The notes: generated by a model from the letters alone, not told the origin. DNA of 64,000 nucleotides from Polyangiaceae bacterium (GCA_016715885.1 JADJXL010000016.1:189501-253500); one strand, 5' to 3'. Counted from the stretch's first letter, positions 25,990 through 35,651 are shown. Translations and numbers: made by a program.

Positions 25990-26067
25990 AGGCACCGACC
26001 AAGCCCATGCAAGCGTCGTGCTGAGAATGCTTGACCCATTACGTCGACATCGGATGCGATGTGAATT

Positions 26068-28758
26068 TTAGGGTTTATTTCGCCTTCTTCGTATAGCGAT
26101 GGCGGCGATCAATGCCAAAAGGCCTGATCGAGCGCTCCCGCCGTCTCCTTGCCCGACCATTCGACAATGACAATTGTCATCGTTACCCAATGAGCCGCCT
26201 CCGGCGCCGCTCGCCGAATCTTGCCCACCGGTCCCGCCTGCACCACCCGTGCTCGAACTTCCCGAGCTGCTCGAGCTTACGCCAGCGCCTCCCATTCCGC
26301 CGCCACCCGCGCCGCCGCTCCCGCAATTGGCAATGGGCTCGTAAACGCAGCCCACTTGAGGATCACAACGATCCGTGGTGCAAGGGTCGCCGTCCAAACA
26401 CGGTTTCGTTTTTCCCGTGCAAGCGCCATAAGCACACGAGTCGTTCAACGTGCAGATGTTCCCATCGTCGCAACTTTCGGCATTTGCTTGATGCACACAA
26501 CCGAGTGTTGCGTCGCAGCTATCATTCGTGCACCCATTGCCATCGTCACAACTGACTGCCGTGCCGCCTCCACACGCTCCGCCCGAACACGTTTCGCCCG
26601 CGGTGCATTCGTCGTTATCGTCGCATGGAGTTCCGTCCACAGTTCCGGCGTCTTTGCAGATGTCGTTTAGAACCAACGTTGCACGAGTCATTTCAATCGG
26701 AGCGGCTCCAGGAACGTCCTTGTTGTGCTCCCATAGCTGCCAAATCGTGTCGCCCCATGCTGCAAGCTGCAAGAAGAACGGATCCGATTGCGCGATGTAT
26801 GCCTTCATCTCGCCCGACGGCGTGGGGCTCAAAAGTGACGTGGCCGTTCCATTGATTTGATCACGCAAGAACTCCACGTATTCCCGGCTCGTCGTTTGAT
26901 AATAGACCCGCACATCGATGCGGCTCGCGCCCGCTGGCAGCGTCAAGCTCACCTGATCGTACCCACCCGTATATTCGTCGGCCGTGAAGTGATTGGGATC
27001 CGGTGTTCCAAGCCAAACGGGGTCGACGATTCGCTTGCTTGCCTCGGCAATTCGAAAACCTTTCGGTGGCACGCGGTTGTCCTTGGCTCGCTCGGTCCCC
27101 AGAATGAAATGGAACGATTTGGTTTGTCCCGTCAGCGAGCTCGCCATTTTTACTTCGTACACCAACGAGTCATCGTGTTGCTCTGCTGCACCGAGCGGCG
27201 GACTCGAAGGCGCATCGACCGGATCGAGCCCTCGCAAAGTGCCCGCATTCGAATCGTAAGGATTGACCTCGTGCGTGAGCTGAGTTCCGCTATGAAGGCG
27301 AATGTTCACGAACATCCGGCGTCCTTCCGGATATCCGCTGATGAGCTTGTGGCCGGTGTTGTTGCGCAATTTGAACGATGTTGCGCCACTTGCCGGATCG
27401 TAGGCCAAATCGAGGATCGATGCGGCGCGTTTCAAAGTCCAAACGGCTCGATTCGACGCTGCGAGCAGCGCTGCTGGGTCGAGCGGTAATCCTTCGTCGA
27501 GCGTCAATGTCAGTTTTGCCGACCCTTGGCCGAGCAGCATCGCGTTTGTCGCATCGTAATTCGGACTCGTCGGTTGGGTGCTCGCGAGCAGCCACGGAAC
27601 CAATGCATTGCCACCTGTCAAATCGTGTATCGGCTGCCCGCTCGATGGATGCTCGGTGCTTTCTTGCGGTCGCACGACCGCGCCCACGATCGACGCTCCC
27701 GGGCCCACACCATCGGGCATGTGACAATCTTGGCACGATGCAATCGCATTGCCTGGTTGTCCCGTCGTCAGCTTGTCCGGCGCATAAGGCCCCACGCCGG
27801 GGGAACCCCCAGGCAAACCATAATCGCTCAGCATGAATTCCGAAAATGTTCGTTCGGCATGAAAGTATTCTGCAGCCGATTTTTGTTCGGTGGGCAATAC
27901 CGTGCTGCCGTCGTCTGGCATCGTTGCTGCGAACGCTTGATTTGCCAGCGCCGGATTCGATACGTCGTGGCACGTCGAGCAATAATATTTGCTTTTGTGA
28001 TATCGGCTGTAGAGCATCGGGTGAAACCCTTGCGCATCCGCAAACGATGCGCGCCGATCTTGCTTGTTGCTGATGAAATATTGCCCCGACGCGTTTTCGG
28101 TGTATCCAGTTTGTACCGGGCGATGATCGGCTCCGTAAAACTTGTTTCCATTGAACAACGTCTGCATGTTCGATTGCAAAACGTCCGCCTGGTACGTGGT
28201 TTCCGCGGCTGCGTTCGATGGCGTGAAGCTGGCGTTCGTTTCGTCCCAATATCCAGACCAATCACTGCCCTCGCGAATTCCATCGTACGTGTCTTGGAAA
28301 AATGGGTCGACCATGCGATGGCAGAAGTCGCATTGCACACCGTCGAAATCCGAGCCGCTCATGGCCTGACCGCTCGTGGGATCACTGCGTAATTCGAGCC
28401 ACCCCTTGGGCATGTGACATCGCAGGCAAATGTCCGTTCCATTGGGATTTCCGAGTGCCCAGATCGAATCTTGCGCGGCTACCGTCAGCGCGGCCCAGAA
28501 AAACGGGTCACGCGCCGCTTGCGCCATCATCGTCCCTCGCCAGGTAAAACCTGCTTCGATTTCCGGCGCATATCCTCCGTGACACCCGAGGCAGCTCGAT
28601 GCGCTTTCGAGCGTCAGATCGGGTCGGGGCTGCGTACCGGGCATCCGCACGAGTGGATCGTATTGCACGATTTTCGGCTCCCAGGCGAATGCCACGACGG
28701 GCGCCGCTACGAGTGCAAGTGCAAGGAGGGCAGGGGAGGAGCGAAGGCGAGAAGTCAT
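26068..28758 (-). CDS. Pentaheme c-type cytochrome with MYXO-CTERM-like anchor
   Basis: 896 aa. A signal peptide ends A-F-A-W near residue 26. Five CxxCH heme motifs are present (CLGCH at 56-60, then CLRCH, CDFCH, CSTCH and CQDCH), all in the first 350 residues, as in cytochrome c554-like electron-transfer proteins. A beta-rich middle region follows. Residues about 690-790 contain Cys/Asp repeats of the form C-D-D-x-N-x-C-T. The C-terminus is a Gly/Ser linker, a C-H-C-R motif, one hydrophobic helix and R-R-R-R, a MYXO-CTERM-like sorting signal. It is probably a surface-exposed or outer-membrane electron carrier. No oxidoreductase partner is adjacent. Confidence 0.88.
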   Translation of the reverse strand: MTSRLRSSPALLALALVAAPVVAFAWEPKIVQYDPLVRMPGTQPRPDLTLESASSCLGCHGGYAPEIEAGFTWRGTMMAQAARDPFFWAALTVAAQDSIWALGNPNGTDICLRCHMPKGWLELRSDPTSGQAMSGSDFDGVQCDFCHRMVDPFFQDTYDGIREGSDWSGYWDETNASFTPSNAAAETTYQADVLQSNMQTLFNGNKFYGADHRPVQTGYTENASGQYFISNKQDRRASFADAQGFHPMLYSRYHKSKYYCSTCHDVSNPALANQAFAATMPDDGSTVLPTEQKSAAEYFHAERTFSEFMLSDYGLPGGSPGVGPYAPDKLTTGQPGNAIASCQDCHMPDGVGPGASIVGAVVRPQESTEHPSSGQPIHDLTGGNALVPWLLASTQPTSPNYDATNAMLLGQGSAKLTLTLDEGLPLDPAALLAASNRAVWTLKRAASILDLAYDPASGATSFKLRNNTGHKLISGYPEGRRMFVNIRLHSGTQLTHEVNPYDSNAGTLRGLDPVDAPSSPPLGAAEQHDDSLVYEVKMASSLTGQTKSFHFILGTERAKDNRVPPKGFRIAEASKRIVDPVWLGTPDPNHFTADEYTGGYDQVSLTLPAGASRIDVRVYYQTTSREYVEFLRDQINGTATSLLSPTPSGEMKAYIAQSDPFFLQLAAWGDTIWQLWEHNKDVPGAAPIEMTRATLVLNDICKDAGTVDGTPCDDNDECTAGETCSGGACGGGTAVSCDDGNGCTNDSCDATLGCVHQANAESCDDGNICTLNDSCAYGACTGKTKPCLDGDPCTTDRCDPQVGCVYEPIANCGSGGAGGGGMGGAGVSSSSSGSSSTGGAGGTGGQDSASGAGGGSLGNDDNCHCRMVGQGDGGSARSGLLALIAAIAIRRRRNKP

Positions 28759-28808
28759 GCCACGATTCTAAGACAGAACCGTAGCCACGGGAAATCAAAT
28801 TTGTGTGC

Positions 28809-30524
28809 CTACTTGATGCAGTTCGATTTCCACGTCGCCCCGCGGCCCGTCGCCAAGTTCACCGGGATGATGCCAATGGCGAGCGGAATGGCGCTCGAAC
28901 ATGCCGGCGGGAATGGTCCCAAGTGAACGTCCTGCTCTCCCAGCGTTCCAGGCTCGATCACCTCCATCGAATCCGTGGGCAGGCTGTTCGTCGCCGCTTC
29001 TTGCACGTCTTTGATGCATTGCTCCACGGTATCGACCATTTCCGGAAGCGTATTCGCATCGCCTACGCCGCACGCGCTAAAGATGTTTTCAACGATGGTT
29101 TGCCACCCGTCGCCAATGATGATGAAGATGTTCATGTTCGGATCCTTGTTGAATCCGGACCCATACACCCACGTGTCGTACCCGACTTTGGAGAATCCTT
29201 GGCTCGAGCTTGCGAACAACATGTCGATGACGGGGCCTTGAGGATTCGGAGGCAAGAGATAATCGATAGCCTGGAGTAAGATCAGGTTGTTGATGCTCTT
29301 GTCGATCGCGTCGATCAGCTCGCCGTACATCCCATTGATCATTTGTGACAAGAGGGCATTTTGGTTGAACATGCCCATCGTGAGGCTCAAGAAACCGAAA
29401 TCGCTCGTCCCGGAACCGACCGCGGACTGCGTTTGCCCTTGACCCTTGACCATCAAGACCGCGCCAGCTTCTGCCTTCGCCGCGGCGGTTACGAATTGCC
29501 CCATGGCGCGCGTCGTGGGCGCGATCTCGTCGCGCACGAGCGTCGCGAGCGTGTTTCGATTTGCGATCACTCCATGCGCCGTCAAATTCAATGCATTGAC
29601 TTTTTGCACGGCGGTCTCCAGCGCAGCGCGACGCGCAGAAAGCTCCGTCTCATCGGATGCCTTGAGGGCCATCGGATCAATCGAAGCAATGGCCGTTCGA
29701 AGCGCGGCAAGCGAAGTGGAAACTTCTGAAATGGCAGCTCCAAGCTCGTCGTCGCCCGTCGTTTTCGTGACGCCTGCCGCATCGAGCTTTGCCGGAGTCG
29801 GGTAATCACCGGGGATTTTGCGCAGGACATCCGTCAGATCCTGATAATGGGCGGGATCCAAATCGGCAACGCCCTTGTCGAGCGAGGCGACCGCATCCTT
29901 CAAAGCTTGGTCCGAGCCACCATTCGCAGCCATGACGGCAAAAATCCCATTTTCGACGCCCGAGATTCCAATACCTGCCTTGGCCAGCGCGGGTTTGATG
30001 GCTTCATTGAGCACCGAAATGGGCACGGTCGCGGTGAGCGTTTGTCCGTCTACAACCACTTCGCAGCTTGCATCGAATGCACCCGCTTCGGCGAACGTGT
30101 ACGTCCCTGCGTTTTCGACCACGCCTGCTTGCGGCGCGACAGTGACCTTCGACGTGAATGCGCCACCATAGGGCATGCCGTCTTTTTGCACGCCGCATTG
30201 CACCGAAAGCGCGCCACCATTGTCGGCTTCGAGCACCGCGCGGCTCGACGGCAATACGACGGCTGCAAATCCCGCCATGCTTCCGCCTCCAGCGCCGCCT
30301 TGCCCACTCGAACCACCACTTCCGGCGCCGCCTTGTCCCGCTCCGCCGCTCCCAGCGCCGCCTTCACCACCGCTGCCATTGCCACCCGAACCTGCAGTCC
30401 CCGACGAACTGCTGGATCCGCTTGGATTTTCGCCGTTCCCGCCGCCTCCGCAGCCAAGAGCAGACGCCAGCGCAACGAGCGAACATGCAGCGACGTGACG
30501 ATTCCAGAATGAATTCGATTTCAT
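28809..30524 (-). CDS. Large Gly/Ser-rich lipoprotein of unknown function
   Basis: 571 aa, with AAGGAG just before the ATG. Lipobox A-L-G-C-G near residue 25, then a Gly/Ser/Ala low-complexity linker to about residue 85. The next 85 residues look like an Ig-type beta domain (V-Q-C-G-V, G-T-Y-T-F-A-E-A-G-x-F-D-A-S-C-E-V). The remaining 400 residues are largely helical, with no recognised motif. It starts divergently from the DUF1428 gene across 240 bases in which I recognise no clear promoter, and its stop is 50 bases from the start of the cytochrome gene on the same strand. Confidence 0.8.
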   Translation of the reverse strand: MKSNSFWNRHVAACSLVALASALGCGGGGNGENPSGSSSSSGTAGSGGNGSGGEGGAGSGGAGQGGAGSGGSSGQGGAGGGSMAGFAAVVLPSSRAVLEADNGGALSVQCGVQKDGMPYGGAFTSKVTVAPQAGVVENAGTYTFAEAGAFDASCEVVVDGQTLTATVPISVLNEAIKPALAKAGIGISGVENGIFAVMAANGGSDQALKDAVASLDKGVADLDPAHYQDLTDVLRKIPGDYPTPAKLDAAGVTKTTGDDELGAAISEVSTSLAALRTAIASIDPMALKASDETELSARRAALETAVQKVNALNLTAHGVIANRNTLATLVRDEIAPTTRAMGQFVTAAAKAEAGAVLMVKGQGQTQSAVGSGTSDFGFLSLTMGMFNQNALLSQMINGMYGELIDAIDKSINNLILLQAIDYLLPPNPQGPVIDMLFASSSQGFSKVGYDTWVYGSGFNKDPNMNIFIIIGDGWQTIVENIFSACGVGDANTLPEMVDTVEQCIKDVQEAATNSLPTDSMEVIEPGTLGEQDVHLGPFPPACSSAIPLAIGIIPVNLATGRGATWKSNCIK

Positions 30525-30764
30525 GGAAAGCTCCTTCGGTGAGCGAACAACCTCGAACCGTAGGCTGCTCGTAAGTGAGCTGGTAGAATATCATGAAGCG
30601 TCCTTTTGGCTCCGAATAAAAATCATGGCGGTCGACACATCCGCCACTCGAAGACGGAGCAGATTCTCGACGTCGAGAACGCATCTTGCCTTCTTGACGA
30701 CACTCCGGGTTTGACCACAATCGCATCGCTCCCATCGCAGGGAGACGTGCAAAGGAAAGCCGAA

Positions 30765-31124
30765 ATGTCCAAGTATGTCGATGGTTACGTCCTGCCAGTT
30801 CGTTCTGACAAACTCGAAGAGTATCGGCGCATAGCGCAAGAGGGTGCCAAGGTGTGGCGCGAACACGGAGCGCTCGAGTACTACGAATGGGTCGCCGACG
30901 ACGTGCAGCCCGGCAAGCTCACGTCGTTTCCCCAAAGTGTGGATTTGCAGCCCGGCGAGACGGTCATTTTCGCGTACATCGTCTTTCGATCACGCGAACA
31001 TCGCGACCAGGTGAACGCGCTGGCCATGAGCGATCCGCGCCTCGCGAACATGGACCCCGCAACCATGCCCTTCGACGGCAAACGCATGATCTTCGGCGGC
31101 TTCACGCTGCTGGTCGGGGGCTGA
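30765..31124 (+). CDS. DUF1428 family protein
   Basis: 119 aa from the ATG at 30765, preceded by AAAGGAAAG. The family pattern is clear: Y-V-D-G-Y-V-L-P-V, an E-Y-x-x-I-A-Q-E-G-A-K-V-W-x-E-H-G-A-L-x-Y-x-E helix, V-F-A-Y-I-type V-I-F-A-Y-I-V-F-R-S-R, and the C-terminal M-P-F-D-G-K-R-M-I-F-G-G-F. These are small ferredoxin-like alpha/beta-barrel proteins of unknown activity. It is followed after 3 bases by the acyl-CoA-dehydrogenase-like gene, probably in the same transcript. Confidence 0.92.
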   Translation: MSKYVDGYVLPVRSDKLEEYRRIAQEGAKVWREHGALEYYEWVADDVQPGKLTSFPQSVDLQPGETVIFAYIVFRSREHRDQVNALAMSDPRLANMDPATMPFDGKRMIFGGFTLLVGG

Positions 31125-31127
31125 GGG

Positions 31128-32051
31128 TTGAACGTCCTTCGCGAGATCCTCACCGCGCCCATCGAGCACGCTCCGTGGAGCACGTTCGAAGCATGGTGGC
31201 AGCGTCATCGGACGATCGTTTGTGCTGCAACGAATGACATCGACGCTGCCATCTTGGGCGGTTTTCTAAGTGAAACCCTCGCGCCCGCGTTTGCCTGCGG
31301 CTACCATGCGGCTCTGCGCGCGCTCGTGCCTGGTTTGCCCACGGACTGCGTCACGTCGCTCTGCGTGACGGAGCGCGGTGGCGGGCACCCTCGTGCCATT
31401 CGTACCCGACTCGAAAGTGGTGCGTCTGGTACGTACACCATCACCGGGGAAAAACGCTGGGCGACGCTCTCACCACACGCCGGGTTGCTCCTCGTCGTCG
31501 CGAGCGCCTTTGAGGATCCCGCGACAAACCGTAGCTCGTTTCGCGTCGTTCGCGTATCTCCCAAGGCCGCGGGCGTCAAAATTGTCCCGATGCCCGAACC
31601 TCCGTTTGTCCCGGAAATCTCGCACGCTGAAATTTCGTTCGACAAAGTGGCCGTGAGCGATGCCGACATCCTTCCAGGGGACGGCTACGACGACTACGTA
31701 AAACCATTTCGGACGATCGAAGACATCCACGTACATGCTGCGGGGGCCGGGTATCTCGTCCGGGTTTGTCGCACCCACGACCTTGGTCGCGCCTTGATCG
31801 AAAGGCTCGTTCACGTTCTCGCGTCGCTTCGATCGCTTGCCGCAGCCGATCCGAAAGATCCTGTGACGCATATCATCTTGGCGGGACTTCTTGCCGAATC
31901 AGGCTCCATCCTTCGCGACATTGACGGAGTCTTCGCGAAGACTGCACCGAAGGAATACGCCAAGTTTGCAACGGACAAACCCATCTTCGACGTTGCCTCG
32001 CGCGTGCGTGGCGAGCGTGCGACAAAAGCATGGGAACGTTTGTCTAAGTAA
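31128..32051 (+). CDS. Short acyl-CoA-dehydrogenase-like protein
   Basis: 307 aa from a TTG at 31128, 3 bases after the DUF1428 stop. The central beta-domain pattern of acyl-CoA dehydrogenases is visible (C-V-T-E-R-G-G-G-H-P, Y-T-I-T-G-E-K-R-W-A-T-L, I-S-F-D-K-V-A-V). It is about 70-80 residues shorter than typical enzymes, and the usual C-terminal catalytic Glu region is not recognisable. It may be a degenerate or specialised flavoprotein. Confidence in coding is high, in activity low. Confidence 0.75.
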   Translation: MNVLREILTAPIEHAPWSTFEAWWQRHRTIVCAATNDIDAAILGGFLSETLAPAFACGYHAALRALVPGLPTDCVTSLCVTERGGGHPRAIRTRLESGASGTYTITGEKRWATLSPHAGLLLVVASAFEDPATNRSSFRVVRVSPKAAGVKIVPMPEPPFVPEISHAEISFDKVAVSDADILPGDGYDDYVKPFRTIEDIHVHAAGAGYLVRVCRTHDLGRALIERLVHVLASLRSLAAADPKDPVTHIILAGLLAESGSILRDIDGVFAKTAPKEYAKFATDKPIFDVASRVRGERATKAWERLSK

Positions 32052-32067
32052 AACAAGTCAAGCCCAG

Positions 32068-33189
32068 TCACTTTTTCTTTTTGCGCTTCAAGTAGAACTC
32101 GAAGTTCGTCTGGAGGCGCTTGTCATTGGGGCTTGCTCGAGCTGCTTTTCGGGCGGCTTCTTCGCCAATCTCGAATTCGCCGATCCAGTACGCGCTCGAT
32201 GCTACGAGGTCCGCCATTTTCCACGTGTAGACTTCTTCATCCACGAAGAGCGTATCTTGCTTGGGAAAGGGTAGCTCGTAGCCGCGACGTGCAAACAAAA
32301 ACGTGAGCGCGTGCTGCTTCAAGGCGTCATGGTGCGCTGCAATTGCATAAAGCGGCTCGGCACGATGCGGCGCAAAAAGATGCGCATCGAGATACCGTGA
32401 TTGAACTTCGAGCCACGAACGGTTTTTCGCAGCAGCAATTTTCGCGAGCGTGAGGCGTGATTCGAAGACTTCTTCGCGCCAACCATCCAGAGCGATCCGC
32501 CGGCCAAACGCCGCTTCCGCTTCGTCGTATCGCTTCAGCCAAAAAAGTGTATTGGCCAAGTAAAACGCGGCTCGCGCGTCTCGAGGATCGTCCGCGAGAG
32601 CTTTTTGCAATAGGCCCACGTCACGTTCCCATCGCTTTCGCGATCGTTCCAGCGCGTCCTGGCCTGGGTGATGTCGAATGATGACGTCCGGTATTCGATG
32701 GCTCGGCGGGAGCCTATCCGCATGCGTGAGAACCTCGTGCACGACCCCGCGAAAACGCCAGCCAGCGCGCGCGCGGAGCACGCGTGCCGAATCGAACAAT
32801 ATCCCCGCTCGGACGCGCACGTAGTACGCTTCGCGATCCGGCCCTCGCGCAGCGCGTTCGCGTGCGAGAAACGCTCGCAAAGACTTGCCATTTTCGAGCT
32901 CGTCGTCCGCATCGAGCCACAGGATGAACTCGGTGTTCGTGCCAGCCCTATCGAGCGCCAAATTGCGTGTCGTGGAAAAGTCCACGAACGGTTCGTCGTA
33001 GAGCTCGCCGGGGACGCCGGCCATTTCTTCACGAATCACTTCCCGCGTCGCATCGCTCGAACCCGTATCGAGAATGACCCAGCGATCGATGAACGGTTTC
33101 ACGCTTCGAAGCGTGCGCGCGATCGTCGCCGCTTCGTCCTTTACGATCATCGAAAGCGTCAAGAGGTCGCCGCCGTCGTTCTTCATCAT
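32068..33189 (-). CDS. Family 2 glycosyltransferase with TPR-like C-terminus
   Basis: 373 aa. The N-terminal domain is a GT-A glycosyltransferase of the SunS/WaaE type: L-S-M-I-V-K-D-E-A-A-T-I-A-R, V-I-L-D-T-G-S-S-D-A-T, and the metal-binding W-L-D-A-D-D motif. From about residue 190 the sequence becomes helical with TPR-like repeats (A-R-A-A-F-Y-L-A-N-T-L-F-W-L, Y-D-E-A-E-A-A-F). Such enzymes transfer a sugar from a nucleotide donor to lipid, protein or glycan acceptors; the acceptor cannot be told. It ends with a Lys-rich tail, convergent with the preceding plus-strand gene. Confidence 0.9.
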   Translation of the reverse strand: MMKNDGGDLLTLSMIVKDEAATIARTLRSVKPFIDRWVILDTGSSDATREVIREEMAGVPGELYDEPFVDFSTTRNLALDRAGTNTEFILWLDADDELENGKSLRAFLARERAARGPDREAYYVRVRAGILFDSARVLRARAGWRFRGVVHEVLTHADRLPPSHRIPDVIIRHHPGQDALERSRKRWERDVGLLQKALADDPRDARAAFYLANTLFWLKRYDEAEAAFGRRIALDGWREEVFESRLTLAKIAAAKNRSWLEVQSRYLDAHLFAPHRAEPLYAIAAHHDALKQHALTFLFARRGYELPFPKQDTLFVDEEVYTWKMADLVASSAYWIGEFEIGEEAARKAARASPNDKRLQTNFEFYLKRKKKK

Positions 33190-33309
33190 CGTCCTCGTGC
33201 AGGTCTCTTCGCGCCAAAGCGCCTCAACTCGTCTCGTTTGTCAAGCCTTCGTGCGTTGCAAGGTGAGTCGCTCTTGTCATGCGCGCTCATTTCTGCTTAC
33301 CTGTTGGCC

Positions 33310-33735
33310 ATGCGAAACTTTTTGCTCGTTCTTGGCGTGCTTGCGTCCGTTGCCACGACTTCCGTTGCGTTTGCCGATGTACCACCTCCGGACACGTACG
33401 GCTGCAACATGAAGGCCGCGGGCGACGCGTGCGAAAAAGACGACGGGTCCGCGGGAACATGCGTGACGTCCACGTGCACCAAGCTCGATTACAGCGATGG
33501 TTCGCCCCCTGGAACCATTGAATACGATTGTTTGATTTGCACAACGTCTGCCAGTTCCAGCTCGGGGTCCGGCTCCTCGACTTCGTCGAGCAGTGGTGGT
33601 TCGAGTGAGGACGAGGGCGGCTGTTCCGTGCGAAATGGCGGCATGGCAGGAGCCGTCGGGGCGTGGACTCTGGGCGCAGCGGTGCTGCTTCTTTCGCGTC
33701 GCGTGCGTGCGCGCGGTCGCAAACGCAATTCGTGA
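33310..33735 (+). CDS. Small exported protein with MYXO-CTERM-like tail
   Basis: 141 aa from the ATG at 33310. A signal peptide ends S-V-A-F-A-D. The mature core of about 50 residues has six Cys. It is followed by a Ser/Gly linker, then G-G-C-S, a hydrophobic helix (A-V-G-A-W-T-L-G-A-A-V-L-L-L) and an Arg-rich end, the layout of MYXO-CTERM surface sorting signals. Its stop overlaps the GTG of the ABC permease gene by four bases, so the two are translationally coupled. No function recognised. Confidence 0.75.
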   Translation: MRNFLLVLGVLASVATTSVAFADVPPPDTYGCNMKAAGDACEKDDGSAGTCVTSTCTKLDYSDGSPPGTIEYDCLICTTSASSSSGSGSSTSSSSGGSSEDEGGCSVRNGGMAGAVGAWTLGAAVLLLSRRVRARGRKRNS

Positions 33736-34910
33736 AAGTCCTTTTCTACCTCGCATTCCGAACGCTCGTGCGTAGCCGCATTTCGTTTGTGCTGCTTCTT
33801 GCGGCGGTTGCGGCAGGTGTCGGTTTTCAAATCCCCAATACTGCAAACCTCAATGGTTATACCGCCGAGCTACGTGAAAAGGGGATTTCACGCGACACTG
33901 GGCACGTCGTCGTGTCGGCGCGAAACGGTGGTGCATTTTCCGATGCCGACGCGCTCGCAGCCCGTATCGCCCAAGAGCCATTTGCAAAAGGTGCTGCGGT
34001 TCGGTTCGTCCACGTAGGTTCGCTTTTCGTCGACGACCGAACTGCATCGGCCCGCGTGACGGGAATCGACGTATCGGCAGAGGATGCGACCATCGGGTTT
34101 TGTCGTGAAGTGGCTTCGGGCAAATGCATCACTTCGGGAGAAGAGCGTCAGGCCGTCATTGGTGCTGTGCTCGCGGAACAAATTGGCGCCAAGGTCGGAA
34201 CCAAACTGAAAGTGGCGCTGCCGTATTTCATTGGCGACGACCTGCGGCTCGTTTCGGAGCATTTCGAGGTCGTAGGAGTGCTCGAAGGAGGCGGGGGGCT
34301 CCGGACCGATTACGCATTGTATGCGCCGCTCGGCGCAATGCGCGATATCTTCAAAAAGCAGGGAGCGGGCACGGAAATCCGGGTTTTTACGACCGATGAT
34401 CGCAAAGCGGAGGAATGGGCAAAGCGGGTTTCGGCAATCGCACCGGAGCACAAGGTCGAGCCCTGGTTTCAGGCGCACGAATTCATCAAAAATGCCATTG
34501 ACGCCAACCGCGCCATCGCCGCGATATCCACGTCCATGGTCGTCGTGGCCGTCATGATCCCCGTTCTCGCGCTTCTCTACATTCACGTGCTGGCGGAACG
34601 CCGTCGCATTGCGACCATTGCAGCGCTCGGATTCAGCCGGCGCGAAATTTTTGCCATTCATCTCTTCGAAGCGCTCATCGTGGGTGGAATCGGCACGATG
34701 CTCGGCGCGGGCGTCGGTTATGCCCTCTGCAAATACTTTATAAAGCACCCCATCTTTTCACATGCTGGATTTGTGGTTTTACCGAGCATAACATTGAATG
34801 CGTTTCTGGTCCCAGCGCTCGTCTTGTTCGCAACGACGCTATTTGCAGGCATCGTTCCGGCCGTCATTGCTTCGCGAGCAGAGCCGGCCATCGAATTGCG
34901 CAGAGAATAG
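33732..34910 (+). CDS. ABC transporter permease (FtsX/MacB-LolE type)
   Basis: 392 aa from GTG at 33732, which overlaps the previous stop as GTGA. One N-terminal transmembrane helix (S-F-V-L-L-L-A-A-V-A-A-G-V), a periplasmic MacB-like domain of about 230 residues, then three C-terminal helices, the FtsX topology. The segment I-A-A-L-G-F-S-R-R-E-I-F-A-I-H-L-F-E-A-L-I-V is typical of the family. With the ATPase 5 bases downstream it should form a type VII ABC system, which moves lipoproteins or lipids or transmits force rather than importing nutrients. It heads an operon containing lipid-type enzymes. Confidence 0.9.
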   Translation: MKVLFYLAFRTLVRSRISFVLLLAAVAAGVGFQIPNTANLNGYTAELREKGISRDTGHVVVSARNGGAFSDADALAARIAQEPFAKGAAVRFVHVGSLFVDDRTASARVTGIDVSAEDATIGFCREVASGKCITSGEERQAVIGAVLAEQIGAKVGTKLKVALPYFIGDDLRLVSEHFEVVGVLEGGGGLRTDYALYAPLGAMRDIFKKQGAGTEIRVFTTDDRKAEEWAKRVSAIAPEHKVEPWFQAHEFIKNAIDANRAIAAISTSMVVVAVMIPVLALLYIHVLAERRRIATIAALGFSRREIFAIHLFEALIVGGIGTMLGAGVGYALCKYFIKHPIFSHAGFVVLPSITLNAFLVPALVLFATTLFAGIVPAVIASRAEPAIELRRE

Positions 34911-34915
34911 TTTTT

Positions 34916-35581
34916 ATGCTTTACGCTCTTCAAAACCTCTCTAAGTCGTTTCATACGCCCGCGGGCATCGTCGAAGCATTGACCGAAGTTTCCGTCACCG
35001 TTGCCGATGGCGAAATGATTGCGGTGGTGGGACCGAGCGGTTCGGGCAAGAGCACGCTGTTGGGGATACTCGGCTTGCTCGACGCCGAATTCACTGGCGA
35101 CCTCGAAATGCGTGGCCGATCGATTCGAGGCATGTCGAATCGGCAGCGGGCGCGCACGCGACTTGCCGAAGTGGGGCTCATTTTTCAAAGTTTTCATTTG
35201 CTGCCCGCGCTCGACGTACGTCACAACGTTGCGCTTCCCCATTGGAAGCTGCATGGCAACGAGAAACGCGCGCTCGATCGCGCCGACGGACTGTTGGGGG
35301 AGCTTGGGCTTGCAGAACGTGCTCGCAGCGACGTCATGCAGCTTTCCGGAGGTGAAATGCAGCGCGTGGCGATTGCTCGATCCCTCATCAACGATCCAGC
35401 CGTGCTGCTGGCCGATGAACCGACGGCAAACCTCGACGACGCCAATGCGGCCGCAGTCATAGCGCTATTTCGTCGCGCACATGCGCGCGGCGCGGCAGTC
35501 GTCGTGTGCACGCACGATACCGAGCTGCTTGCAGAATTCCCGCGTGTCCTGCGCCTACGGCGAGGCAAACTGGTCGCGTAA
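34916..35581 (+). CDS. ABC transporter ATP-binding protein (LolD/MacB type)
   Basis: 221 aa, the usual length for LolD-like ATPases. Walker A G-P-S-G-S-G-K-S-T, Q-loop L-I-F-Q-S-F, signature L-S-G-G-E-M-Q-R-V-A-I-A-R, Walker B V-L-L-A-D-E-P-T-A-N-L-D and H-loop C-T-H-D are all present, so it should be active. It directly follows the FtsX-type permease. The substrate may be a lipid or lipoprotein, given the downstream genes. Confidence 0.94.
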   Translation: MLYALQNLSKSFHTPAGIVEALTEVSVTVADGEMIAVVGPSGSGKSTLLGILGLLDAEFTGDLEMRGRSIRGMSNRQRARTRLAEVGLIFQSFHLLPALDVRHNVALPHWKLHGNEKRALDRADGLLGELGLAERARSDVMQLSGGEMQRVAIARSLINDPAVLLADEPTANLDDANAAAVIALFRRAHARGAAVVVCTHDTELLAEFPRVLRLRRGKLVA

Positions 35582-35651
35582 TGAGTGCCTCGTCATCTCG
35601 TTCATTCGAATACCTTGCACGCGCGCGCCGCAGTCGTGGTAAAGTCGTGTC

